Under the pieces are notes generated by a model. It saw only the letters and a program-made list of their open reading frames with translations, was not told the origin of the DNA and did not search any database. Below are positions 44,489 through 56,132 of a stretch of 64,000 nucleotides of DNA, one piece after another (within the stretch, counting starts at the first letter, position 1; each line of letters opens with the position of its first letter). A program made the position numbers and the translations under genes. Origin of the DNA: Nannocystis pusilla (lineage in GTDB: Bacteria; Myxococcota_A; Polyangia; Nannocystales; Nannocystaceae); NCBI RefSeq assembly GCF_020073745.1, contig NZ_JAIRAU010000057.1, positions 62,001-126,000 on the forward strand, in the 5' to 3' direction.

Positions 44489-45592
44489 ATGGAATTCGAG
44501 ATCGATCAAGCCAGGTTCCTCTCCGCTCTCGCGCTGGCGCAGACCGTCGCCGACAAGCGCAGCAACAACATGCCGATCTTGGCGAACGTCCTGCTGCGCA
44601 CCACCAAGGACAACCGCCTCGTCTGCAGCGCGACCGACATGATGATCTCGATCACCGAGACCATCCCTGTCGAGGTGAAGAGCCCGGGCGCGCTCACTCT
44701 CGGCGTTCGTTCGCTCCACAACGTCGTGCGCACCTTGCCGAACAAGCCGATCCGGGTGAAGTCGGCCGAGAACCACTGGGCCGAGCTGTCGGTCGCGCGC
44801 AGCAGCTTCAAGCTCATGGGGCAGGTCCACACCGACTTCCCCGAGCTCCCCGACCCCAAGGGTCAGAAGTTCATCACCATCCCAGGTCACGCCTTCTCGG
44901 ACCTGATCCAGCGGACGCAGTTCAGCGTCTCGACCGACGAGGCGCGGGTCAACCTCAACGGCGTCCTGTTCGAGTGCGACGGCGCCACCGGCACCATGGT
45001 GTCGACCGACGGCCACCGGCTCACCAAGTACAGCCTCCCGCTGGCGGGGCCCCGGCTCGAGCGCGGCATCATCATCCCGCGCAAGGGCATGCTGGAGATC
45101 AAGCGCGTGCTCGACCGCGTCCAGGGCGAGGTCGGGCTCGCCGTCGACAGCCAGCACATCTTCGTCCAGGCGGCGGAGCTCACCCTCTCGGTCAAGCTCA
45201 ACAACGTCGTCTTCCCGCCCTACGAGAAGGTCATCCCGGCCGACCACAAGCGGCGCGTCACCGCGGCCCGTGACGAACTCGTCGACGCCCTCAAGCGCGC
45301 CGAGGTCATGGCCCCCGAGAAGACCGCCACCGTGCGCGTCCAGCTCGACAAGGGCACGCTCCACCTCACCGCGGACAACCCCGACCTCGGCGTCGCCCAC
45401 CAGGAGCTCGAGATCGACTACGAGGGCGAGCCGCTGGTCGCCGGCTTCAACGCCCGCTACCTCATCGAGGTGCTCGAGGCCATCGACGCCAAGCAGGTCC
45501 ACCTCGACTTCCAGGGCGAGCTCGACCCCTGCGTCGTCCGGCCGGTCGGCGACGTCGACCTCCTCGGCGTCGTCATGCCGATGCGGATCTGA
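44489..45592 (+). CDS. dnaN: DNA polymerase III beta sliding clamp
   Basis: This 367-residue ring-forming clamp tethers the polymerase to DNA. MEFEIDQARFLSALALAQTV, the NNMPILANVLL segment, STDGHRLTKY and the C-terminal VVRPVGDVDLLGVVMPMRI are the typical landmarks of the three repeated domains. Length matches the family. It follows dnaA in the standard dnaA-dnaN-recF-gyrB order. Confidence 0.96.
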   Translation: MEFEIDQARFLSALALAQTVADKRSNNMPILANVLLRTTKDNRLVCSATDMMISITETIPVEVKSPGALTLGVRSLHNVVRTLPNKPIRVKSAENHWAELSVARSSFKLMGQVHTDFPELPDPKGQKFITIPGHAFSDLIQRTQFSVSTDEARVNLNGVLFECDGATGTMVSTDGHRLTKYSLPLAGPRLERGIIIPRKGMLEIKRVLDRVQGEVGLAVDSQHIFVQAAELTLSVKLNNVVFPPYEKVIPADHKRRVTAARDELVDALKRAEVMAPEKTATVRVQLDKGTLHLTADNPDLGVAHQELEIDYEGEPLVAGFNARYLIEVLEAIDAKQVHLDFQGELDPCVVRPVGDVDLLGVVMPMRI

Positions 45593-45627
45593 CCTCTCGG
45601 ACAGGCTCCGCATCACCGCTCACTCGC

Positions 45628-46785
45628 GTGCTGCTGCAACACCTCAGTCTCCGCGAGTTCCGCAACTTCGAAGCCGGCGACCTCGACTTCGGCGCGCGCT
45701 TCACCGTGCTGTACGGCCCCAACGGCGTCGGCAAGACCAACGTCCTCGAGGCGCTGTACCTGATCGCCACCCTGCGGTCGTTCCGCTCGGCCGACCTCGG
45801 CCCTCTCGTGCGCCACGGCGCCTCCGAGGCGCGCGTCGAGGTCACCGGCCACGACCGTCAGCTCGGCCTCGGCACCCGCCTCGCCGTCCACCTGACGCGC
45901 AATGCTCGTCAGACCCGCCGCCTCGCCGTCGCCGACGGCAAGACCGTCCGCTCCGGCCCCGACTTCTACGGCCGCCTGCGCGCCATCCTCTTCACCCCTG
46001 AGGACCTCGGCGTGTTGCGCGGGTCACCGACCGGCAGGCGGCAGTTTCTGGACCGGGCGCTATTCGCGCGCGATCGCGCACACATCGCCGACATCGCCGA
46101 CTACGACAAGCTCCTGCGCTCGCGCAACCGCGTCCTCCGCGGTGAGGACGCCGGCATCTCGCGCAGCCAGCAGGACGGCCTGCTCGACGCCTACGACGCC
46201 GGTCTGGCCGCCGCGGGGGCGCGGATCTGGGTCAGGCGCGAGCGTCTGCTGGCCGACCTCCGCGGCGCCTTCGCCGAGGCCTTCGCGCAGATCCACGGCC
46301 GGCACCTCGGCGTCGCTCTCGAGTACGTCAGCAAGCTCGCCGGCGAGCCCGGGGCTGCGCCCGCCGATCCGCAGACCTGCCTCGCCGACGCCTTGCGCGG
46401 CGCGCGGCGACACGACCTCGTGCGCGGCACCACCACCGTCGGCCCGCACCGCGACGACTTCGACGTGCGGCTCGACGGCCAGGACGCGGGCGCCTTCGCC
46501 TCGCAGGGTCAGGCGCGCGCGCTCATCCTCGCCTTCAAGATCGCCGAGCTGCAGGACGCCCGCGCGCGGGCCGGTGAGGCGCCCGTCCTGCTGCTCGACG
46601 ACGTCTCGAGCGAACTCGACCCGCAGCGTTCTGCGCAGCTGTTCGAGGCCCTCCTGCGCGAGGCTGGCCAGTGTGTTCTCACGACCACTGCCCCGCACTT
46701 CATCGGCTTGCCGGCGGGCGGCGATTGCCGTTACATCGAAGTCGACAAGGGTCACATCAAACTCGGCGGCGACAGCGGCCCGTAA
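45628..46785 (+). CDS. recF: DNA replication and repair protein RecF
   Basis: This 385-residue SMC-like ATPase acts with RecO and RecR in gap repair. LREFRNFEAGDLDF leads to Walker A GPNGVGKTN (residues 30-38). The signature TTVGPHRDDFDVRLDGQDAG, QGQARALILAFKIAEL and Walker B LLLDDVSSELD are intact. The start is GTG 45628, 35 bp after dnaN. With recR in the window, two of the three RecFOR genes are seen. Confidence 0.94.
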   Translation: MLLQHLSLREFRNFEAGDLDFGARFTVLYGPNGVGKTNVLEALYLIATLRSFRSADLGPLVRHGASEARVEVTGHDRQLGLGTRLAVHLTRNARQTRRLAVADGKTVRSGPDFYGRLRAILFTPEDLGVLRGSPTGRRQFLDRALFARDRAHIADIADYDKLLRSRNRVLRGEDAGISRSQQDGLLDAYDAGLAAAGARIWVRRERLLADLRGAFAEAFAQIHGRHLGVALEYVSKLAGEPGAAPADPQTCLADALRGARRHDLVRGTTTVGPHRDDFDVRLDGQDAGAFASQGQARALILAFKIAELQDARARAGEAPVLLLDDVSSELDPQRSAQLFEALLREAGQCVLTTTAPHFIGLPAGGDCRYIEVDKGHIKLGGDSGP

Positions 46786-46846
46786 CCGGCCTAAAACCGG
46801 GAAAAACGCCCGTTTGGGCGTGGCACGCGCGACCTTCGGGTGGTAG

Positions 46847-49372
<2,526 letters not shown>

Positions 49373-49392
49373 GCGCGCCGAGACGCTGAACC

Positions 49393-49424
49393 CGAGGGAC
49401 ATGTCCGGGAGGGCATGTCCCTCG
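49393..49424. terminator. Terminator-like palindrome between gyrB and a convergent lipoprotein gene
   Basis: An 11-bp inverted repeat (CGAGGGACATG and CATGTCCCTCG) has a TCCGGGAGGG loop. It contains two copies of the dispersed ACATGTCC half element and is followed by a further ACATGTC. Confidence 0.65.
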
Positions 49425-49468
49425 AAACATGTCGGCCTGCGCTCGCCCTGTTCGAGGAGCTCGGCGCC

Positions 49469-49948
49469 TCAGCCCGGCGCCTTGTCCCACGCGACCTTGT
49501 CGCCGCAGTGGAGCATCATCATCCCGTGGTACGGGTTGACGATCTCGCCCGTCTTCTGCACCCAGTACGCGCCCTTGTTGTTGAAGGCCATCGGGCAGAA
49601 GACCACCTCGTAGCCGGCGCGCAGGTCGCCGTGGGCCTTGAGGTACGAGATCAGGCCCATGCTCATCTTCTCGAACCCTGCGCGGGCGGTGTCGATGTCT
49701 TGCGCTGCCACGCGTCCGGCGCCGGCCACGACCTCGGCGATTCCGGACTCCTTCTGCAGCGGTTCGGCCGCCACCACCACCTGGGCGGACAGCTCGGACA
49801 GGCGGTCGAGGCGGTCGCCCGCCAGCGTCTCCTGGATCGTCACGTAGGGCTCGACGATCGAGGTCGGTCCCGCCGGTGCCGCCGCCTTGCCGGCCTCGCT
49901 GCTGCAAGCCACAGCCCCGACGAACAGGAGCAGAAGACGCCCGTGCAT
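49469..49948 (-). CDS. DUF3347-domain lipoprotein
   Basis: This 159-residue exported protein has a short signal peptide ending in a lipobox (VGAVAC, cysteine near residue 15). The mature part is a DUF3347-like helical domain ending with VVFCPMAFNNKGAYWVQ and INPYHGMMMLHCG-like sequence. In other bacteria this domain appears alone or on metal-efflux adaptor proteins, and its CPM..H/CG residues may bind copper. That function is inferred from the family. It converges with gyrB and diverges from the porin-like gene, with about 50 bp between. Confidence 0.72.
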   Translation of the reverse strand: MHGRLLLLFVGAVACSSEAGKAAAPAGPTSIVEPYVTIQETLAGDRLDRLSELSAQVVVAAEPLQKESGIAEVVAGAGRVAAQDIDTARAGFEKMSMGLISYLKAHGDLRAGYEVVFCPMAFNNKGAYWVQKTGEIVNPYHGMMMLHCGDKVAWDKAPG

Positions 49949-49999
49949 CGCGCCAACGTACCACAAGCGCGGACCTTGCGGTAGAGTCCGGCCCGCCTC

Positions 50000-51802
50000 A
50001 TGCCCGTGCCCGCCTCGCTCCTCTGGCTCCTCTGGCTCGCGCCGGCGCCTCCGGAGACGGCCTCGAGCGCACGCCTCCCGCAGGACATCCCGCTCGCCAG
50101 CGACACCGCCGACAGCGGCGCCGCCGAGCAGTCGACGAGCAGCGGCAGCTTCTTCGGCAGCGACGTCGCCTCCGGCACCGCGCCGCCGCCCGCGAGTGAG
50201 AGCCCGAGCAAGCCCGCGGCGAGCAGCGGCAGCTTCTTCGGCAGCGACGTCGCCTCCGGCGGCACCACGCCACCGCCCGCGAGCGACGGTCCGAGCGAGG
50301 CCCCGCCGATGCCGCAGATCGAGGAGCTCCCCTCGCGCGCCCCGGCGGCCAAGCCATCTGGCCTTTCGGGCATCTTCGGTCCCAAGGACCGCAAGCCGGT
50401 CAGCGGCGGCGGCGTCGGCTTCTTCGACCCCGGCAAGCTCGACGACACCGGCCCGGGCGGCAGCGGCGGCATTCAGGTCCGGGGCTACCTCGGCCTCAAC
50501 TTCACCGTAGCCCAGCGCACCGACCTCAGCGCGCGCGACCCCGAGACCGGCACCTTCCCCCAGCTCAAGACCTTGCCGTACTTCGGCGGTGGCGCGGCCA
50601 ACCTCTACGTCGGCGCCCCGATCTACAGCGACGTCGTCTACGCCCGGATCGCCTTCGAGTTCATCTCGATCCCCCGCGCCAGCCCCGTCGCGCCCGACGT
50701 CACGCCGAACTACATGCCCATCGTCTTGATGGAGGCCGCCGCGCTCGAGGTCAACCCCTTCGCGTGGGCCAAGAAGGGCCCGCGGTGGTTCGCCGAGGGT
50801 TTTAAAATCTCCGGCGGCGTCTTCATCGTCCCGTTCGGCCTCGAGGACGAGGAGCACGACGCGCCCGTGCGCTGGTGGGTCACGCGCCCGCTGGCGATGA
50901 GCATCGGTCGCGTCTATCCCGGCTCGTGGATCGACATGGGCCTCACGATCAAGTGGAAGCCGACCTTCGGCGGCGCCCGCCCGATCCGCCCGCTCGAGAT
51001 CGACCTCGGCGTCGTCAACGGCGACGCGTGCACGCAGACCCGCACCATGGACGCGCTCTATCGCTATCAACCGGTCGGCCAGACGGTCCCGCCGTGCGAG
51101 CGACAGCTGCGCGAGGTCGAGGTCCCGCGCGGCGACGGCTTCGTCCTCGGCATCACGCCCGACAACAACGGCAACAAGTCGCTGCTCGCTCGCCTGCAGA
51201 TCCGTCCGGTGCCCGCGCTCAACTTCGGCGGCTCGTACATCTGGGGCACGCACCCGCAGAGTCAGTTCCCGTCGCCGCAGTACATGGGCAAGGGCTATCC
51301 CGACACCGTGCAGGCGCCGACCTGGCGCGTCGGTGCGCACTTCGACCTCAACCTCGACGAGGTCGTCGCCAGCCGCTTCCCCTTGCCGCACCTGCGCGCC
51401 GAGTTCGTGTACGGCGTCGACAAGGTCGGCAAGACCCAGATGATGTTCGGCGACCAGGCCCTCGCCGATCGCCACATGCTCGGCGGCTACGCCCAGGTCG
51501 CCCAGCCGCTGTGGCGGCGCAAGAAGACGAGGCTCCCCGGCCTCATCGTCCAGTACCGCTTCGACTTCGCCGACCCCGATCGCAACGTCCCGCGGCGCAC
51601 CCAGAACGGCAACGTCCTGTCCGATTTCGCTGATCGCTACCTCTACGACGAGGCGTTGCAGGCGCACGTCGTCGGCCTGCGTTTCCCGGTGCTGCCGCGC
51701 TTCAACCTCAAGGGCGAATACATGTTCGTGCTCGAGGAGGGCGGGCGCAGCAACCGCGTGTTCAACGACGCCTTCAGCCTCCAGGCCGTCGCCGACTTCT
51801 AG
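50000..51802 (+). CDS. Outer-membrane beta-barrel porin-like protein with proline/serine-rich N-terminus
   Basis: This 600-residue exported protein begins with a signal-like hydrophobic stretch (LLWLLWLAPAPP). Residues 40-115 contain two copies of a SSGSFFGSDVASG unit with proline/serine-rich spacers. A GFFDPGKLDD motif (near residue 137) precedes about 440 residues with alternating aromatic beta-strand pattern, ending ...AFSLQAVADF with a C-terminal phenylalanine, as expected for barrel assembly. The barrel resembles phosphate-selective-porin-like proteins, but no family is certain. It opens an apparent operon with an FMN_bind-like protein, a lipoprotein and a polyferredoxin. Confidence 0.62.
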   Translation: MPVPASLLWLLWLAPAPPETASSARLPQDIPLASDTADSGAAEQSTSSGSFFGSDVASGTAPPPASESPSKPAASSGSFFGSDVASGGTTPPPASDGPSEAPPMPQIEELPSRAPAAKPSGLSGIFGPKDRKPVSGGGVGFFDPGKLDDTGPGGSGGIQVRGYLGLNFTVAQRTDLSARDPETGTFPQLKTLPYFGGGAANLYVGAPIYSDVVYARIAFEFISIPRASPVAPDVTPNYMPIVLMEAAALEVNPFAWAKKGPRWFAEGFKISGGVFIVPFGLEDEEHDAPVRWWVTRPLAMSIGRVYPGSWIDMGLTIKWKPTFGGARPIRPLEIDLGVVNGDACTQTRTMDALYRYQPVGQTVPPCERQLREVEVPRGDGFVLGITPDNNGNKSLLARLQIRPVPALNFGGSYIWGTHPQSQFPSPQYMGKGYPDTVQAPTWRVGAHFDLNLDEVVASRFPLPHLRAEFVYGVDKVGKTQMMFGDQALADRHMLGGYAQVAQPLWRRKKTRLPGLIVQYRFDFADPDRNVPRRTQNGNVLSDFADRYLYDEALQAHVVGLRFPVLPRFNLKGEYMFVLEEGGRSNRVFNDAFSLQAVADF

Positions 51803-51934
51803 CGCCGGGTGCGCCCGTGCGAGCCCGCACAGGGCCGGTGGCGCGGCGGTTCGGCTCGCTGAAGCTTTTCAGGTGCCTTGACGTCCCGGCCCTGGCGCGG
51901 GGATGCTTCGCCTTGAAGGCCCGCAGGACCGCTC

Positions 51935-52549
51935 ATGACCCGCCTTACTCGCCTCGCCGCCAAGGTCTGTCTGGGACTGCTCTTTTGCCTCGCGCTCGCG
52001 CCTCAGGAGTCCCGGGCCCACCTGGCGAAGTGGGGCAGCTGGGAGATCACGCACCGGAACCTGATGAAGTTGTTTCCGGACGCCGACCCGAACGGCTGGC
52101 GGATCAAGCGCTACCAGTACTCCGACGCCGAGGTGAAGATGCTCGAGGCCGAGCTCGGGTTCGAGCTCTACCCCGAGGACAAGCTGCCCGAGTTCTTCAT
52201 CGCCTCGGACGCGCAGGGCAACTTCCTCGGTGTCGCCATCTTCATCGACCCGCGGACCAAGCCGAAGATCCTCGACGGCGGCATCTTGACCCTTGAAGTC
52301 GGGATCGGTGTCAACGCAGAGGGCAAGATCAATCGGATCAGGGTCTACGACTACCGCGGCAACATCGGCCTGACCCAGGACGCCTTCCTCAACCAGCTCC
52401 GCGGCCGCGTCCTCGACTCCAACTTCACGATGGGTCGCGGCGGCCTCGTCGCCGTCACCGGCGAGCCCGAAGAGAGCCAGCTGGTCGGCAACGCCGCCCG
52501 CGAGGCGCTGCTGCTGATGAAGGTCGCGCTGGGTCGCCGCGACGGCTGA
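51935..52549 (+). CDS. Exported FMN_bind-like (NosR/RnfG-type) periplasmic protein
   Basis: This 204-residue protein has an N-terminal signal peptide (VCLGLLFCLALAPQESRA). The mature part resembles the FMN-binding domain of NosR/RnfG: LPEFFIASDAQGNFLGVAIFID, then LEVGIGVNAEGKINRIRVYDYRG, and a C-terminal helix QLVGNAAREALLLM in the position of the SGATxTS flavinylation segment. The threonine needed for covalent FMN is not seen, so flavin binding may be non-covalent or lost. Its link to electron transfer rests on the NosR-like polyferredoxin two genes downstream. Confidence 0.55.
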   Translation: MTRLTRLAAKVCLGLLFCLALAPQESRAHLAKWGSWEITHRNLMKLFPDADPNGWRIKRYQYSDAEVKMLEAELGFELYPEDKLPEFFIASDAQGNFLGVAIFIDPRTKPKILDGGILTLEVGIGVNAEGKINRIRVYDYRGNIGLTQDAFLNQLRGRVLDSNFTMGRGGLVAVTGEPEESQLVGNAAREALLLMKVALGRRDG

Positions 52550-52584
52550 ACCCTCGCGCTCGCCCTGTGCTAGCGTGTCGGGCA

Positions 52585-54048
52585 ATGGCATCGTCCCGCG
52601 CGCTCCGTGTTCGAGGTCTCGGCCTCGCGCTCTGCTCGATGAGCCTCGTGTCGTCGAACGGTTGTCTCGAGGACAACCCGACGGAGCCGACGTCCGGCAG
52701 CGACACCGACGACACGACCGGCGGCGACACGACGGCCGGCCCCGAGGACGGCCTCCTCGCCTGCGCCACTCCGCCCTGCACCGTCCTGGTCGTCAGCCAG
52801 ACCCTCGACGATCGCATCGACATCTACGACGTCACCGCCGCCCCGTACCTGCGCGGGCGGATCGGCACCGACCTCAAGCCCGATCCCTCGGGCGAGCAGA
52901 CCGAGGGCAACCGGCTCGACGAGCCCTACGGCCTCTTGCTCGATGACGGCCACCTCTGGGCGGCGATCGGTCACTACCCCGACACCGACCGCGGCTCGCT
53001 CGTCGGCTTCCCGCGCAGCGCCTTCGCCGGCCTCGGCCAGGGCGAGCTCTTCAGCGAGGACCGGTACTTCGACACCGACAAGTTCATCGGCGGCGTGCAG
53101 GCGCTGCCGTTCGGCCGCCAGGAGGCCATCTTCCTCCTGCAGCACCCCGGCGGAAAGATCCTCGTCGGCGTGTTCGCCAACGACCTCCGCGCCGCCAGCT
53201 GGCCCGACCCGAGCGAGGTCCTCGTCGTCGACCCGAACGACCTGCGTCCCGAGGCCATCGGCGCCTTCAGCCTCGACCTCGACACCAACCCGTGCAACGG
53301 CGGCTGGAAGTTCGTCGGCCTCGACGACGACCTCTCGCGCGTCGGCGTCGCCTGTGACGGCAGCGAGTCGGTCGCCGTCGTCACCCTGCCCGACGGCTTC
53401 GCCGACCTCGCCCCGGTCGACGCCGCCGCCGGCATGAGCGCCTGCAGCACGCCGCTCTCGAGCGGCAACCTCAGCACCCAGTTCGTCGCCCCCGACGGCG
53501 CCGGCAACTTGCTCGCCGTGCAGTCGCAGATCCTCGAGCCGCCCAAGCTGTGGAGCATCAACGGCAACTGCGGCGTCAACGGAGCCCCGGGCAGCGAACT
53601 CCCGGCCGAGCTGGCGACGGTCCGCGTCGTCCGTGAGCCCGTGCTGCTGCGTCCGGCCGGCGGCGGGAAGCCGGCGATGTGGCTCCTCGCCAGCGAGACG
53701 CCGGTGCCGGGCATCCTCATCGTGCGCGGCGGCGCCACGCCGGCGGTGTGCGGTCAGGTCGACGGCCTCGACGCGATCGAGACGGCAGAGAACGCCCCGT
53801 TCGCGCTCGCCCTCGACGCCACGCGCACGCACCTGGCGATCGGCGCCGGCCCGGTCAGCAACCCGCCGTTCGCCGCCGGTCGCGGGCAGGTCCTGTGGGC
53901 CGGCCTCGACCTCGCCGATCTCGACAGCTGCGCCGTCGCGGCCACCGACGTCGTCGACCTGACCGAAGGGGCATATCAGGCCGCCGACCCGCGGACCTGG
54001 GTGCGCGCGCCCAACATGCTCCTCGTCGCCGAGCTCGGGGGCTCGTGA
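52585..54048 (+). CDS. Large secreted lipoprotein, possibly beta-propeller-like, unknown function
   Basis: This 487-residue protein has a signal peptide with a lipobox (VSSNGC). A short threonine/aspartate-rich linker follows (SGSDTDDTTGGDTT), a style common in myxobacterial lipoproteins. The body alternates strands and has VVSQTLDDRIDIYDVT and a later VVDPNDLRPEAIG, suggesting a repeat of blades, but no family was recognised. It has several cysteines that may pair. The last base of its stop codon is the first base of the ATG of the polyferredoxin gene (TGATG), so the two are translationally coupled. A TGTCC-like variant lies near 53965. Confidence 0.6.
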   Translation: MASSRALRVRGLGLALCSMSLVSSNGCLEDNPTEPTSGSDTDDTTGGDTTAGPEDGLLACATPPCTVLVVSQTLDDRIDIYDVTAAPYLRGRIGTDLKPDPSGEQTEGNRLDEPYGLLLDDGHLWAAIGHYPDTDRGSLVGFPRSAFAGLGQGELFSEDRYFDTDKFIGGVQALPFGRQEAIFLLQHPGGKILVGVFANDLRAASWPDPSEVLVVDPNDLRPEAIGAFSLDLDTNPCNGGWKFVGLDDDLSRVGVACDGSESVAVVTLPDGFADLAPVDAAAGMSACSTPLSSGNLSTQFVAPDGAGNLLAVQSQILEPPKLWSINGNCGVNGAPGSELPAELATVRVVREPVLLRPAGGGKPAMWLLASETPVPGILIVRGGATPAVCGQVDGLDAIETAENAPFALALDATRTHLAIGAGPVSNPPFAAGRGQVLWAGLDLADLDSCAVAATDVVDLTEGAYQAADPRTWVRAPNMLLVAELGGS

Positions 54049-56132
54049 TGACGCGTCGGCGCCTCCCGATCTTGCAATCGCGACCCGAGGGCGGCGACGA
54101 GGATCCGCTCGCGCTGCTCCGCGGCGGACGCTTCGCCCGCTGGTTCGCCTCCTCGCTCGCGGTCGTCGGCCTGTTCTGGATCGTCAGCGCTCGCGTCGAG
54201 GCCCGCGACACCGCGAAGGCCGTCGTCCTCGTCCACACCGCCCTGCAGACCCCGCCGCAGCCGCCGGTCGAGGACATCACGCCGACGCGTGCGCCGCCGC
54301 CTCCGCCGGTCGAGGACATCACGCCGACGCGTGCGCCGCCGCCTCCGCCGGTCGAGGACATCACGCCGCCGCGCGAGCCCGGCGAGACCACCGACGAGTT
54401 CGGCCGCAAGCGCACCGGCACCGGCGCGCTCGTGCTCGAGGAGGGCGAGCCGGACGAGTCGCTCGGCCTGCCGACCCAGCAGCGCAAGGAGATCGCCAGC
54501 GGCGGCTTCTTCGACCCGGGCGCCTTCGACGACGTCAAGACCGTCAAGAAGAAGGCCTACGTGCACCTGATGCCGGGGATCCCCAACGAGGCGTTCTTCG
54601 CCGGCGTCGTGCTCATCCTCCTGCTCTCGTTCAGCCTGTTCGAGCGCCACGGCAAGCGCGACAAGCGGGCGCGCAACTACTGGCACCTCGAGCTGACGAA
54701 GTTTGCCTGGCTGAAGCGCGCGATCAAGAGCCGGTGGTTTCAGCCGGCCGTGCAGCTCCCGGTGGTCCTCGGGTTCCTCGGCGTGATCGTCGTCGGCCTC
54801 ATCGGCTCGCAGGAGCCGGGTCGCAACCTCGCGCCGGTGCTCACGTGGAACATCTGGTGGATCGGCCTCATCTTCATGGTGCTGCTGTTCGGCAACCTGT
54901 GGTGCTTCATGTGCCCGTGGACGGCGATCCCCGACTGGGTCATGCGCCGCAGCTTCACCAAGGTGCGCCCGATCGCCTCGCTGGCGAAGAAGTACCCGCG
55001 CTTCAAGCTGTGGATGTGGCCGGCGATCGTGCTGTTCGCGTTCGTCACCTGGCTCGAGATCGTGTTCGACGCGGCCAACCGCCCGTGGCTGACGTCGGTG
55101 CTGGGGATCTTCATGATCCTGCTCAGCTGGGCGCTGCTGGTGGTGTACGAGCGCAAGGCGATGTGCCGCTACGTCTGCTACGTCGGCCGCGTGTCCGGCC
55201 AGTACGCGATGATGGGGATGATCGAGCTGCGCCGGCGCGACAACGACGTGTGCCGCCAGTGCGCCACCAAGGACTGCTACCGCGGCAGCCCGCGCGGCTA
55301 CGCCTGCCCCACGCACGAGTTCATGGGGGCGATGAACGAGAACCAGTACTGCACGCTGTGCACCGAGTGCGTGAAGAGCTGCCCCCACGACAACATCGCC
55401 CTCAACCTGCGGCCGAGCGGCGAGGACGTGCTGCACGCCCACCGCTCGCGCGCCGACGAGGCCTACATGGCGCTGCTGATCTTCATCGTCAGCGCCTTCC
55501 ATGGCGCGGCCATGATCCCGCTGTGGATGGAGTGGGAGAACGCGCTGCGGGCCGCGATCATCGACGGGCAGACGGCCCTGTTCGGCGCCGACCTGCTCGG
55601 CTTCGCCGGCAGCCACGGCGGCACCATGACGTTCACCGTCATGATGCTCGCCTGCATCCTCGGCCCGGCCGCCATCTACGTGGCGCTGTGCTGGCTGATG
55701 CGCCTCGCCAGCGGCCGTAGCGACATCACCACGCGCAAGCTGTTCGTCAAGTTCAGCTACACCCTGCTGCCGATCGCCCTCTTCTATCACCTCGCGCACA
55801 ACGCCGTGCACGTGTTCTGGGAGTGGTCCAAGGTCCGGCGCCTGATCAGCGACCCGCTCGGCTGGGGTCACGACTTCTTCGGCACCGCCCGCGCGCCGCT
55901 GACCGCGTTGTGGTCTCCCGAGACGATCTGGTACGTCCAGGTCGCGCTCATCGTCATCGGCCACATCTACGGCATCTACGTCGCCCAGCGCGAGTCGAAC
56001 CGCCTCTACGCCGACGACCGCAAGGCCGCGCTGCGCGTCCACCTGGTCATGATGGTCGGCATGATCCTCATGAGCCTGCTCAGCCTGTGGCTGCTCGCGC
56101 AGCCGATGTTCATGCGCACCGCCGACCTGTGA
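54048..56132 (+). CDS. NosR/NapH-like polyferredoxin membrane protein
   Basis: This 694-residue inner-membrane protein has an N-terminal anchor (FASSLAVVGLFWIVSARV) and three 13-residue PPPPPVEDITPTRA repeats (DNA about 54268-54370). A GGFFDPGAFDD motif then precedes at least ten helices. Two cysteine clusters bind [4Fe-4S] centres: CRQCATKDC (followed by a spaced CP) and CTLCTECVKSCP. Paired CxxxCP signatures in the membrane part (WCFMCPWT and MCRYVCYVG) match the NosR/NapH type. It probably moves electrons from the quinone pool to an exported acceptor, though the partner is unknown. The stop is directly adjacent to the convergent cdnL stop (TGATCA). Confidence 0.82.
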   Translation: MTRRRLPILQSRPEGGDEDPLALLRGGRFARWFASSLAVVGLFWIVSARVEARDTAKAVVLVHTALQTPPQPPVEDITPTRAPPPPPVEDITPTRAPPPPPVEDITPPREPGETTDEFGRKRTGTGALVLEEGEPDESLGLPTQQRKEIASGGFFDPGAFDDVKTVKKKAYVHLMPGIPNEAFFAGVVLILLLSFSLFERHGKRDKRARNYWHLELTKFAWLKRAIKSRWFQPAVQLPVVLGFLGVIVVGLIGSQEPGRNLAPVLTWNIWWIGLIFMVLLFGNLWCFMCPWTAIPDWVMRRSFTKVRPIASLAKKYPRFKLWMWPAIVLFAFVTWLEIVFDAANRPWLTSVLGIFMILLSWALLVVYERKAMCRYVCYVGRVSGQYAMMGMIELRRRDNDVCRQCATKDCYRGSPRGYACPTHEFMGAMNENQYCTLCTECVKSCPHDNIALNLRPSGEDVLHAHRSRADEAYMALLIFIVSAFHGAAMIPLWMEWENALRAAIIDGQTALFGADLLGFAGSHGGTMTFTVMMLACILGPAAIYVALCWLMRLASGRSDITTRKLFVKFSYTLLPIALFYHLAHNAVHVFWEWSKVRRLISDPLGWGHDFFGTARAPLTALWSPETIWYVQVALIVIGHIYGIYVAQRESNRLYADDRKAALRVHLVMMVGMILMSLLSLWLLAQPMFMRTADL

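Noticed and set aside
54839-54853. A CACGTGGAAC sequence resembling a parS half-site inside the polyferredoxin gene
   Set aside because: Only one arm fits and it encodes conserved protein (TWNIWW); probably chance.
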